DNA of 5,932 nucleotides from Lentisphaerota bacterium (GCA_012799755.1 JAAZKQ010000051.1:1-5932), one strand, 5' to 3'. Shown: positions 1 to 5,825, numbered from the stretch's first letter. Numbers and translations: made by a program. The notes: a model not told the origin generated them from the letters alone.

Positions 1-62
1 AGGCTGGTATGTGGTGCCCATTCAGGGCACTGGTATGTTTTGCGCTTTCAGCGCTGAAAGCC
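1..62 (-). repeat. Dispersed palindromic repeat, two hairpins
   Basis: Two hairpins lie side by side. GTGCCC (14-19) pairs with GGGCAC (25-30) across a 5-base loop, and GCTTTCAGC (44-52) with GCTGAAAGC (53-61) forms a perfect 18-base palindrome. The 9-mer CTGGTATGT occurs at 4-12 and again at 30-38, flanking the first hairpin. Read on the minus strand, each hairpin is followed by an ACATACCAG-like tail and the first has the loop TGAAT. This matches the array at 2489-2584 (loop TGAAG, tail ATATACCAG), so both belong to one family in opposite orientation. The copy may continue beyond the left edge. No gene is seen here. Confidence 0.75.
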
Positions 63-128
63 AAAGAGGCGACAGGAAAGCGCAAACACACCGGCCTTCC
101 TGCACCAAGCAGCCTACTCTCAAAAAAA

Positions 129-154
129 ATCTGCGCAAATCTGCGTAATCTGCG
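129..154. repeat. Short tandem ATCTGCG repeat
   Basis: ATCTGCG occurs three times, at 129-135, 139-145 and 148-154, with periods of 10 and 9 bases, between an A-run (122-129) and another A-rich stretch (GGATAAAAAA). From memory, the same phrase recurs in intergenic DNA of several bacterial phyla and yields spurious translations of the NLRNLRI or SADYAD type. Its function is unknown. The near-helical period could suit a protein-binding array, but that is only speculation. Confidence 0.6.
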
Positions 155-364
155 GATAAAAAATGTCTGTTATCAATGCGTGACCGCTTACCTTGCTTCG
201 GGCGAAGTAAGCCGTCGCCCATTGGCAAAGTGCCGTCGCGATTGTAAGCTAAAGGCCGCGCGCCGCCGTCGAATTCGGCTAAGCGACGTCTATCACTATA
301 TTCGTTCAAATTGCGAAAAGAAATGAGTTGACAGATCAGCGTATTTCAACCCCTGCTGCTTGAG
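155..364. other. Gene-free leader before the heptosyltransferase
   Basis: No credible gene is seen. GCTTAC (186-191) and GTAAGC (207-212) can pair across a 15-base loop. GCCGTCGC occurs at 211-218 and 232-239, 21 bases apart. An AT-rich TATATT (297-302) could be a -10 element but has no good -35 partner (TTCGGC at 274-279 is poor). At 323 an ATG preceded by AAAAGAA reads ATG-AGT-TGA in the frame of the downstream glycosyltransferase, then stays open into it. This makes the true start of that gene uncertain. Confidence 0.5.
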
Positions 365-1420
365 TTGGGCGCGCCGCGCCGGCCGGTGCCGGCGGCGATT
401 GACTGGCGCAACGGACTGCTGTTGCGTTCCACTAACTGGTTGGGCGATTGCTTGATGACCCTGCCCGCAGCCTGGCAACTGCGGCAACTGATGCCGGCAG
501 ATACACGCCTGTATGTGTTAACACCGGCCTTTCTGGCGCCCCTGTGGTCGGCCTGCTCCTGGGTGGACGGCGTGATCAGCATGGCGGGCAAGCGCATCAG
601 CGCGGAAGAGATTGCTCAGGTCAAGGCGCTCAATCTCGGCGTCGGCGTGATCTTTCCCAATTCCTTCGGTTCGGCCTTGGACCATTGGCGCTGCTCCTTG
701 CCTCTGCGCGTCGGTCGCGGCGGTCGGTTTCGCTCCTGGCTGCTGACTCACGCGCAGCGCGAATGGCCTCGCGGCGAAAATGTCGGTCGTTGCCATCAGC
801 TGTCCTACTACCTCGAATTGGTGTCAGCCTTCGGGCCGGTGCGTTTGGACAGCGCCTGCCCGCATCTGGAAGTCAAGCCTGGAGTAGCCAAGACGCTGGG
901 CGTGGACGGTCCGGGCTGGCTGGCCCTGGCGCCGGGCGCGGCTTACGGCCCTGCGAAGCAGTGGCCAATGGAGTCCTTTCGGGAGCTGGCCGCCTGGCAG
1001 CACAAGCGCGGCGGCCGGGTGCTGCTGGTGGGCACCGGCAAGGAAGCCGCCGTGGCGGCGGCTGTCGCCGAGGCGGCGCCGGGCGCTATCAATCTCGCAG
1101 GCAAAACCAGCCTCGTCGAACTGATGGCCGTGCTGGCGGCGGCGGAAGCCGTGGTTGCCAATGACAGCGGCGCGATGCACCTGGCTGCGGCGCTGGGCAC
1201 GCCCGGCGTGGGCATCTTCGGCTCGACCGATCCCATCGGCACCGGCCCTCTGGGAGCGCCCTGGCAGTTGGTGCTGGCATCCGTTCCTTGCCGGCCCTGC
1301 TTCCGGCGCGAATGTCCGCTGAGCGCGCCTGATGAGCCCTATCGCTGCCTGCACAGCATCAAGCCGACCGAGGTCATCGGCGCCCTGGAAGCCGTGCTTG
1401 CCGTCCGTGGCGTTTCCTGA
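365..1420 (+). CDS. waaF: Lipopolysaccharide heptosyltransferase II-like (GT9)
   Basis: This is a glycosyltransferase family 9 enzyme, expected to move L,D-heptose from ADP-heptose to the growing LPS inner core on the cytoplasmic side of the inner membrane. As drawn it has 351 residues, a normal length for WaaF/RfaF. Visible motifs are NWLGD near residue 24 (the usual N-terminal start of the fold), PGAAYGPAKQWP at 190-201, NDSGAMHLAAALGTP at 266-280, FGSTDP at 285-290, and a C-terminal cysteine set (C309, C312, C317, C328) of the PCxPCFxRxCP type found in heptosyltransferase II. The start is uncertain. TTG at 365 has no Shine-Dalgarno; CTG at 353 or 356 and GTG at 386 are alternatives, and ATG at 323 is followed two codons later by an in-frame TGA. 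Family proteins usually begin only a few residues before the NWLGD segment, so GTG 386 is quite possible. It converges on the AraC gene, with 11 bases between the stops and no clear terminator. WaaC or another GT9 specificity cannot be excluded. Confidence 0.88.
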   Translation: MGAPRRPVPAAIDWRNGLLLRSTNWLGDCLMTLPAAWQLRQLMPADTRLYVLTPAFLAPLWSACSWVDGVISMAGKRISAEEIAQVKALNLGVGVIFPNSFGSALDHWRCSLPLRVGRGGRFRSWLLTHAQREWPRGENVGRCHQLSYYLELVSAFGPVRLDSACPHLEVKPGVAKTLGVDGPGWLALAPGAAYGPAKQWPMESFRELAAWQHKRGGRVLLVGTGKEAAVAAAVAEAAPGAINLAGKTSLVELMAVLAAAEAVVANDSGAMHLAAALGTPGVGIFGSTDPIGTGPLGAPWQLVLASVPCRPCFRRECPLSAPDEPYRCLHSIKPTEVIGALEAVLAVRGVS

Positions 1421-1431
1421 AGGCGTCCTGC

Positions 1432-2253
1432 TCAAATAAGCGTGTTGCGATAACGCCGGCGGTACTGACCGGGCGTCAATCCGACACGCTGCCGAAAGAG
1501 CCGGTTGAAATGCTCGGCGCTGCCCAAACCGCAGAGTTGCGCAATCTCTTTCATGCGGTAATCGGAATTGACCAGGAAATGCCGTGCACTCAACAGCCGT
1601 TCGCGAGCAACCAGATCAACAAAACTCTCTCCGAATAACTCCTTGACCAAATGCCCCGTCCGTGAGGACGACAGGCCAAGTTGAGCCGCCAAGTCCGACA
1701 AGCTGAGCGGGCCGCGACAGTGGCTGCTGATGTAGTCGTGAATCTCGCTTTTGCGGTTGTTCTGCTGTGCAGCGACGTCCTTCCGACTGAGGCAGAAAGC
1801 GAGGAGCCCATCAGCAAAAAACGGCAGGATGAGTTGCAAGCGCTGCAACTCGGCACGCTCCGGCGGCGGCAAACCATGGCCCGCATGACTATGCCTGGCG
1901 CCCCACATACCCGCAAAGAGCGTGCCGACGTGATTGCCGCCGCGATACAGCGGCGCCACGACCTCGATGCTGCCGCGCGGGCAACGCTTCAGGAAACAGC
2001 GTTCGTGGCGGCGTTCGACGCGGCGATTCAGGCGGTGCATGCAGTTTTCCAGGCAGAACTCGCGCTCGACCGCCCCGCAAAAGGCGTAGGTCTCGCGGTG
2101 CGACCCACGATCGAAGTTGAGCTCGTGCCGGCCATCACTATCCGTGAACAGCCGTGCGTGGTCGTGTACGCAGAGACGACAGCCCGCCAGGGACTCAAAG
2201 GCCTGTAAATGCGCTTCTATGGATGTGGAAGTAATCACTGTCATTGATAACAT
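1432..2253 (-). CDS. AraC-family regulator with PocR-like Cys-rich sensor
   Basis: A 273-residue transcription factor. The C-terminal part (about 168-270) is an AraC/XylS DNA-binding domain with two helix-turn-helix units, LSLSDLAAQLGLSSSRTGHL (183-202) and about 232-256 (MKEIAQLCGLGSAEHFNRLF), ending in the family hallmark GLTPGQYRRRYR. The N-terminal part (about 10-155) resembles the PocR sensory domain: a cysteine pair C25/C28, then C59, C67, C71, C86 and C91, followed by the stretch IEVVAPLYRGGNHVGTLFAGMW (96-117), which matches the PocR pattern of a Cys followed by a Pro-x-x-x-Gly-Gly segment. PocR domains are reported to bind small hydrocarbon derivatives such as diols; the dense cysteines could instead or also bind metal or an Fe-S cluster (inference). 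ATG at 2253 is the longest start; ATG at 2244 is an alternative and neither has a strong ribosome binding site. It is divergent from the ferredoxin-flavoprotein-amidohydrolase genes, which are its likely targets, and may also autoregulate. Confidence 0.87.
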   Translation of the reverse strand: MLSMTVITSTSIEAHLQAFESLAGCRLCVHDHARLFTDSDGRHELNFDRGSHRETYAFCGAVEREFCLENCMHRLNRRVERRHERCFLKRCPRGSIEVVAPLYRGGNHVGTLFAGMWGARHSHAGHGLPPPERAELQRLQLILPFFADGLLAFCLSRKDVAAQQNNRKSEIHDYISSHCRGPLSLSDLAAQLGLSSSRTGHLVKELFGESFVDLVARERLLSARHFLVNSDYRMKEIAQLCGLGSAEHFNRLFRQRVGLTPGQYRRRYRNTLI

Positions 2254-2261
2254 CCGTCACA

Positions 2262-2289
2262 TATAGCGGAATCTATCAATACTATAGCG
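2262..2289. promoter_or_regulatory. Possible AraC-type operator, TATAGCG direct repeat
   Basis: TATAGCG is present at 2262-2268 and 2283-2289, exactly 21 bases apart, just upstream of the regulator's start at 2253. AraC-family proteins often bind two direct half-sites about 21 bp (two helical turns) apart. The match is limited to these 7 bases and does not extend into the flanks, so it may be chance. If real, it would serve autoregulation or the divergent operon. Confidence 0.35.
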
Positions 2290-2302
2290 TTTTTTGTAAC
2301 TG

Positions 2303-2332
2303 GTGACAGCCCACTACAGGGAATACTGTTAT
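2303..2332 (+). promoter_or_regulatory. Weak sigma70-like promoter candidate
   Basis: GTGACA (2303-2308, five of six matches to TTGACA) and TGTTAT (2327-2332, four of six to TATAAT) are separated by 18 bases and point toward the ferredoxin gene. The pair lies next to the possible operator at 2262-2289. A transcript from here would carry a leader of more than 300 bases that includes the three-hairpin array. The host's promoter consensus is unknown. Confidence 0.25.
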
Positions 2333-2371
2333 CCTAAGTCAAAAACCGGTCGGATTGGCCAGTTCAACCAA

Positions 2372-2470
2372 ACGGATTTGCCTGATCCGTCCGAGCCGTC
2401 CAATACTCTCCACATACCACATAAGAGCCCATATGGATCTTGACGAACGTTCAACTCATATAAGAGCCAT
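2372..2470. repeat. Decayed repeat remnants upstream of hairpin array
   Basis: ACGGAT (2372-2377) and ATCCGT (2385-2390) form a 6-bp stem with a 7-base loop. ATAAGAGCC occurs at 2421-2429 and again at 2460-2468, 39 bases apart. ACATACCAC at 2412-2420 resembles the ACATACCAG tail of the hairpin repeats at 1-62 and 2489-2584. This looks like older, eroded material of the same repeat family. No open frame here looks coding. Confidence 0.4.
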
Positions 2471-2488
2471 TGATGTCCGCGTCGGCAA

Positions 2489-2584
2489 GGCACGCTGAAG
2501 GCGTGCCATATACCAGCCCGGGGTTGCGCATCAGGCGCAACCCCGGGTAAGCATCCCTCCCATGAAGGCACCCTGAAGGGGTGC
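2489..2584 (+). repeat. Three-hairpin dispersed repeat array
   Basis: Three perfect hairpins sit in a row. GGCACGC (2489-2495) pairs with GCGTGCC (2501-2507) around the loop TGAAG. CCCGGGGTTGCGC (2517-2529) pairs with GCGCAACCCCGGG (2535-2547), a 13-bp stem, around ATCAG. GCACCC (2568-2573) pairs with GGGTGC (2579-2584), again around TGAAG. The first and third are followed by ATATACCAG and GACATAGCA, the same tail style as the inverted copy at 1-62. No U-tract follows any of them, so these are not ordinary terminators. The array stands between the possible promoter and the ferredoxin gene, in what would be its mRNA leader. Confidence 0.85.
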
Positions 2585-2662
2585 GACATAGCAAACCCGA
2601 GAAGTGAAAACCATTCGTCCGATTCGCAGCATCAGCGTTTGCGGGCGGAGCAACACCAAAAC

Positions 2663-2666
2663 GGAG
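2663..2666 (+). promoter_or_regulatory. Ribosome binding site of the ferredoxin gene
   Basis: GGAG lies 7 bases before the ATG at 2674, standard Shine-Dalgarno spacing. It supports this start for a small gene that could otherwise be doubted. Confidence 0.7.
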
Positions 2667-2673
2667 CGCCATC

Positions 2674-2907
2674 ATGAAATACTACGTCATTGACCGCGGC
2701 TGCAAGCTCTGCGATGCCTGCTACTGGGCCTGCCCCGCAAAAGCCATTCGCATTGTGGACGCCGTCCGCGCGGAGATTGTGCAGGACAAATGCCGGCACT
2801 GCGGCGTCTGCTATGACAGTTGCGCCAATGAGGCGATCAGCGTCTACAACGACGCCGCCACGGCCCAGGCCGCCATTGAGCGTTTCGCGCAGTCGCGCCC
2901 GTCCTAA
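2674..2907 (+). CDS. 2[4Fe-4S] ferredoxin
   Basis: A 77-residue small electron carrier, expected in the cytoplasm. Two cluster motifs are plain: C10-x2-C13-x2-C16-x3-C20-P and C40-x2-C43-x2-C46-x3-C50, so two [4Fe-4S] clusters are expected. The second motif ends C50-Ala where many ferredoxins have Cys-Pro, and the 19 residues between motifs are typical of clostridial-type ferredoxins. The opening MKYYVID and the whole layout also resemble ferredoxin modules at the C-terminus of NuoF- or hydrogenase-type proteins, but here it stands alone. It is 72 bases upstream of the FAD-dependent oxidoreductase on the same strand with no terminator between. The likely role is to deliver electrons to, or accept them from, that flavoprotein (inference from adjacency). 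Confidence 0.93.
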   Translation: MKYYVIDRGCKLCDACYWACPAKAIRIVDAVRAEIVQDKCRHCGVCYDSCANEAISVYNDAATAQAAIERFAQSRPS

Positions 2908-2967
2908 TTCGACTATAAACAAGCTATCCTCTGCTTCCCATTGCCCCCTCTACAACTAGCAGCAAAC

Positions 2968-2973
2968 AAGGAG
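2968..2973 (+). promoter_or_regulatory. Ribosome binding site fixing oxidoreductase start
   Basis: AAGGAG is placed 6 bases before the ATG at 2980. It lies inside the longer reading frame that opens at TTG 2941, so it argues strongly for ATG 2980 and against the 13-codon extension. Confidence 0.8.
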
Positions 2974-2979
2974 TATGTC

Positions 2980-4464
2980 ATGATTTCTCTGAAGATGCAG
3001 AATGGCCAGATCATTGATCCGCAGCGTTCCCTGCCCTGCCTGGGCGAGTTTGACGTCTTGGTCTGCGGCGGCGGCATGGCGGGTTTTGGCGCGGCGGTGG
3101 CGGCGGCGCGCGAGGGCTGCAAGACCCTGCTGCTTGAACGCGAGTCCTGCCTGGGCGGGCTGGCGACAATCGGCCTGGTCAATATCCCATTGGATTTTGC
3201 AGCCGGCATCAGCAAGGAGATGCTCACCCGTCTGGACGAAGTCAACGGCCACTGGCACCGCAATTCCGACCCGGAAAAGCACAAACTCATCCTGGATCGC
3301 ATGGTGGTCGAGGCCGGCGTGACGCTCCTGCTGGTGTCCCACGTCGTAGACAGCATCGTCGAAAACGGCGCGATCCGCGGCGTAATCATTGAGAACAAAT
3401 CCGGCCGCCAGGCCGTTCTCGCCAAGCGCGTCATTGACTGCACGGGTGATGCCGACGTCGCCTATTTCGCCGGTTGCGAATGTCTCTGCGGTCGCCCCAG
3501 CGACGGCAAGCACCAGGCGTGCTCACTGGAATTCCGCCTTGGTGGCGTGGACTGGGATGCCTACCAGAACTCGGATTTGAAAAAGAACGACCCGACCTGG
3601 ATCAAACTCATTGAAAAGGCCCTCGCCGAAGGCGATCTGCCCTATCCCATTGACAACCACTTGAACTGGGTCACCCACGTACCCGGCCGGCCCCAGCACT
3701 GCGGCATGGACGAAATCAGCATGTGCTTCTCCCATTCCCGCAACTGCCGGCCGCTCTCGGCCAAAGACCTCACGCGTATGTACCTCGAAGGTCGCGAACA
3801 GGCCGACATTCTCTCGAAGTTCATCAAGAAGTGCGTCCCGGGTTACGAAAACAGTTACCTGATTGACACCGCCACGCTTCTGGGGGTGCGCGAAAGCCGC
3901 CGCGTAGTCGGGGAATATGTGCTCAAAACCATTGACTTTGCCCGCGCCCAAACCTTTGAGGACACCATCTGCCTCAGCGGCCATCACTACGACCTGCACA
4001 ACCCCGATGGTCCCGGCAATATCAAATGGGCCGAACTCGAAATTGACGGCAAGACCTGCTATGTCTCCACCCACGGCAAAACCGGCTCCTGGGCGCCTCC
4101 CGGCGGTTTCGAGGTCATCACCGACGGCTTTGGCCGCGGCGGCGACGAGTTTCAGCGCAAAACCCTGCCCAGTTCCATCCCCTACCGCTCACTGGTGCCG
4201 CTGGGCGTGGACAACCTGCTTGTCGCCGGCCGCTGTCTGTCCTCGGAGTTCATGGCTCAGGCCGGTTGCCGCCTGGTGTTGACCTGTCTCAACATGGGCC
4301 AAGCCGCCGGCACCGCCACCGCGTTGTCCCTCAAACACCAGATCGCGCCGCGCAAGGTGGACCGCAAGGAACTGCAAATCAAGCTGCTCAAGGCCGGCTG
4401 CGAACTCGGCCAGTCATACTTCGGCATACCCGGCATTGACGTCGAGAAGGTCCTCAAGGGATAA
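2980..4464 (+). CDS. FAD-dependent oxidoreductase (FAD_oxidored, PF12831-like)
   Basis: A 494-residue soluble flavoprotein with no signal peptide or membrane segment. The Rossmann FAD-binding motif is FDVLVCGGGMAGFGAAVAAA (24-43; G30, G32, G35), with the ribose-binding acid E53 in LLLERES and a CLGG turn at 57-60. Further family features are VIDCTGDADVAYFAG (151-165), LLGVRESRRVVGEY (300-313), IPYRSLVP (400-407), VDNLLVAGRCLSSEFMAQAG (410-429) and NMGQAAGTATA (438-448). These match the family fold, whose members mostly lack a defined substrate and which includes HdrA-related proteins. It has many cysteines, including a C166-x-C168-x-C170 cluster. The start is set by the ribosome binding site at 2968. 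The ferredoxin directly upstream is the likely redox partner, and the amidohydrolase downstream probably acts on the same pathway. The reaction (dehydrogenation or reduction of a sugar-derived or cyclic compound) is only inferred. Confidence 0.9.
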   Translation: MISLKMQNGQIIDPQRSLPCLGEFDVLVCGGGMAGFGAAVAAAREGCKTLLLERESCLGGLATIGLVNIPLDFAAGISKEMLTRLDEVNGHWHRNSDPEKHKLILDRMVVEAGVTLLLVSHVVDSIVENGAIRGVIIENKSGRQAVLAKRVIDCTGDADVAYFAGCECLCGRPSDGKHQACSLEFRLGGVDWDAYQNSDLKKNDPTWIKLIEKALAEGDLPYPIDNHLNWVTHVPGRPQHCGMDEISMCFSHSRNCRPLSAKDLTRMYLEGREQADILSKFIKKCVPGYENSYLIDTATLLGVRESRRVVGEYVLKTIDFARAQTFEDTICLSGHHYDLHNPDGPGNIKWAELEIDGKTCYVSTHGKTGSWAPPGGFEVITDGFGRGGDEFQRKTLPSSIPYRSLVPLGVDNLLVAGRCLSSEFMAQAGCRLVLTCLNMGQAAGTATALSLKHQIAPRKVDRKELQIKLLKAGCELGQSYFGIPGIDVEKVLKG

Positions 4465-4480
4465 ATGCGGCACGCCACGC

Positions 4481-4511
4481 CTGCCCCTGCGCATAGTTCC
4501 GCAGGGTGCAG
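4481..4511. other. Intercistronic hairpin
   Basis: CTGCCCCTGCG (4481-4491) can pair with CGCAGGG-T-GCAG (4500-4511) as an 11-bp stem with one bulged T (4507) and an 8-base loop. There is no T-run after it, so it is unlikely to be an intrinsic terminator. It sits 16 bases past the oxidoreductase stop and could protect the upstream message or modulate expression of the amidohydrolase. Confidence 0.5.
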
Positions 4512-4565
4512 GCAGCGACGGCCTGGCGCCCAGCCATCGCCAGATTCCGGTTCGGCGACATTCAC

Positions 4566-4574
4566 GGAAGGAAG
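4566..4574 (+). promoter_or_regulatory. Ribosome binding site fixing amidohydrolase start
   Basis: GGAAGGAAG ends 5 bases before the ATG at 4580. It shows that translation begins there and not at upstream in-frame codons around 4436, which would overlap the oxidoreductase gene. Confidence 0.8.
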
Positions 4575-4579
4575 TAGCC

Positions 4580-5452
4580 ATGTTCATTGACATGCATGTT
4601 CATGCCTACGCATACCCGGGGCCGCCTCAGGACGGTCGCACCCAGTTTGCCAAGCCGGAACAAATCCTGCGCATCTACGACGCCCACCAGATTGAATGCG
4701 GCGTCCTGATGCCTCTGATCGGCCCGGAAGTCTATCTTCCGCAGTCCAATGAGGAAATTCTGGCGGTCTGCGAGCGCTATCCGGGCCGTTTCATTCCCTT
4801 CTGCAATCTCGACCCGCGCGGCATAAGCAATTCACCGACTTCCGACTTCACGCCCTGGCTGAGCTGGTACAAAGACCACGGCTTCAAGGGAGTCGGCGAA
4901 TTCATGCCGAACTTGGCTTTCACCGATCCCCTCGTGTTGAACTTCTTCCGCCAGGTCGAAGCCTTTGGCCTGCCTCTGACTTTTGACATTTCAACGGCCA
5001 TCGGCAACCGCTACGGCCTCTATGACGACCCGGGGTTGCCACAGCTTGAAACCTGCCTGAAAATGTTCCCGCGGCTGATTATCATCGGCCACGGCCCGGC
5101 TTTCTGGAGCGAATTGGGCACCCTGGAGCCGGGTGACGATCGCGGCGCCTACCTCAAACATCCGATCCGCGCTGAAGGCGCCGTGGTCCGGCTGTTCCGC
5201 CAGTATCCGAACATATGGGCTGACCTGTCCGCCGGCAGTGGCTATTATGCCATGACCCGCGACCGGGACTTCGCGGCACGCTTCCTGACCGAATTCCAGG
5301 ACCGCATCATGTTCGGAACCGACATCTGCAATCCCGAATCCCTCCACCCCATGGACCAATTCCTCCTGGAACTGCGCGACAGCGGCCTGCTGGCCCCGGA
5401 AGCCTTCGCCAAAATCGCCCGCGACAACGCCATTCGCCTCCTCGGCCTGTAG
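4580..5452 (+). CDS. Amidohydrolase_2-type metal-dependent hydrolase
   Basis: A 290-residue TIM-barrel enzyme of the amidohydrolase superfamily (PF04909-like, the group that includes ACMSD and gamma-resorcylate decarboxylase). The strand-1 metal motif is DMHVHAY with H6 and H8, the strand-6 histidine is H171 in IIIGHGPAFW, and the strand-8 aspartate is D248 in MFGTDIC. The C-terminus has the usual DNAIRLLGL ending. At strand 5, where relatives commonly show a P-x-x-x-His segment, this protein reads LPLTFDIS, with Asp136 in the place of the histidine. The metal site may therefore be altered. Members hydrolyse, hydrate or decarboxylate small acids and lactones; the substrate here is unknown. 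It starts 115 bases after the FAD oxidoreductase on the same strand and is probably the third gene of that operon. No signal peptide, so cytoplasmic. Confidence 0.9.
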   Translation: MFIDMHVHAYAYPGPPQDGRTQFAKPEQILRIYDAHQIECGVLMPLIGPEVYLPQSNEEILAVCERYPGRFIPFCNLDPRGISNSPTSDFTPWLSWYKDHGFKGVGEFMPNLAFTDPLVLNFFRQVEAFGLPLTFDISTAIGNRYGLYDDPGLPQLETCLKMFPRLIIIGHGPAFWSELGTLEPGDDRGAYLKHPIRAEGAVVRLFRQYPNIWADLSAGSGYYAMTRDRDFAARFLTEFQDRIMFGTDICNPESLHPMDQFLLELRDSGLLAPEAFAKIARDNAIRLLGL

Positions 5453-5625
5453 CCGGAGCTTATCCGAAAAGCATAAGTGGTTTTGCGAGGGGGGGGAAGG
5501 GGCAATTGATCCCTTTCCTCCTCCTCGCGGCAAGCGGTTGCCCATTGATACTTGTTGTTTTCGCAAGCTGCTCTGGACGATGTACATACTGTTCCCGCCC
5601 CCGCCTTGGCGACATGTGCTCTTTG
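5453..5625. other. Gene-free stretch after the amidohydrolase
   Basis: No credible gene or strong terminator. CGGC/GCCG around the stop codon gives only a 4-bp stem, and CTTAT/ATAAG at about 5460-5476 a 5-bp stem. A run of eight G (5489-5496) is slippage-prone. GGCGACATG at 5608-5616 resembles the GGCGACAC element of the repeat arms downstream and may be a decayed partial copy. Open frames here are TTG-initiated and run into the repeats. Confidence 0.5.
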
Positions 5626-5736
5626 AGCTTACCTCGGCGAGGCAATACCATGAGTAACCTCAGGTGGAGCTGTGCGAAGCGCTGCGGAACCTGGGGTGGG
5701 CCGCCCCACAAGGCCAGAGCCCCGGGGGGGCGACAC
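5626..5736 (+). repeat. Composite dispersed repeat, left arm
   Basis: Left copy of a mirrored composite repeat. In order from the outside it holds CTCGGCGAG (5633-5641), a 24-base block starting ACCATGAGTAACC (5647-5670), ACCTGGGG (5689-5696), which also pairs with CCTCAGGT (5658-5665) as a hairpin, and a 22-base block starting CAGAGCC and ending GGCGACAC (5715-5736). Each has a counterpart in the right arm with matching spacing (5, then 18 bases), except for a 10-base insertion at 5671-5688. Confidence 0.8.
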
Positions 5737-5825
5737 TATCGCAACGTGGACACGCAGTGGCAAATGAAGACACATAAGCCAAGGCCATTTTTTGTTTTTG
5801 AGGCGCGTGGTTGGCGTTGATTCAT
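5737..5825. other. Spacer between mirrored repeat arms
   Basis: This 89-base spacer separates the two inverted arms. It includes a T-rich stretch (about 5788-5799) after AAGGCC, and no open frame that looks coding. No transposase remnant is visible. Confidence 0.5.

Noticed and set aside
9..326. 105-residue open frame on the plus strand at the left end
   Set aside because: It runs through the hairpin repeats and the ATCTGCG run, its translation is of low complexity (Arg/Lys rich), and it has no ribosome binding site or recognisable domain.
329..331. TGA recoding (selenocysteine or reassigned TGA)
   Set aside because: TGA ends the heptosyltransferase and the AraC gene normally, and no selenocysteine-type hairpin or family precedent is visible.
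1681..2208. 175-residue plus-strand frame opposite the AraC gene
   Set aside because: Shadow of a clearly coding regulator gene; no family motif.
2489..2584. CRISPR array or intrinsic terminators
   Set aside because: The hairpins have different stems and no equal-length spacers, so not CRISPR; no T-run follows any stem, so not standard terminators.
2329..2675. Minus-strand open frames covering the hairpin array
   Set aside because: Their translations are those of the palindromic repeats; no domain, no start signal, and one overlaps the start of the ferredoxin gene.
5506..5820. 104-residue plus-strand frame with a hydrophobic, lipoprotein-like N-terminus
   Set aside because: TTG start without a ribosome binding site, and the second half is translated repeat arm and spacer; the hydrophobic look is probably chance.
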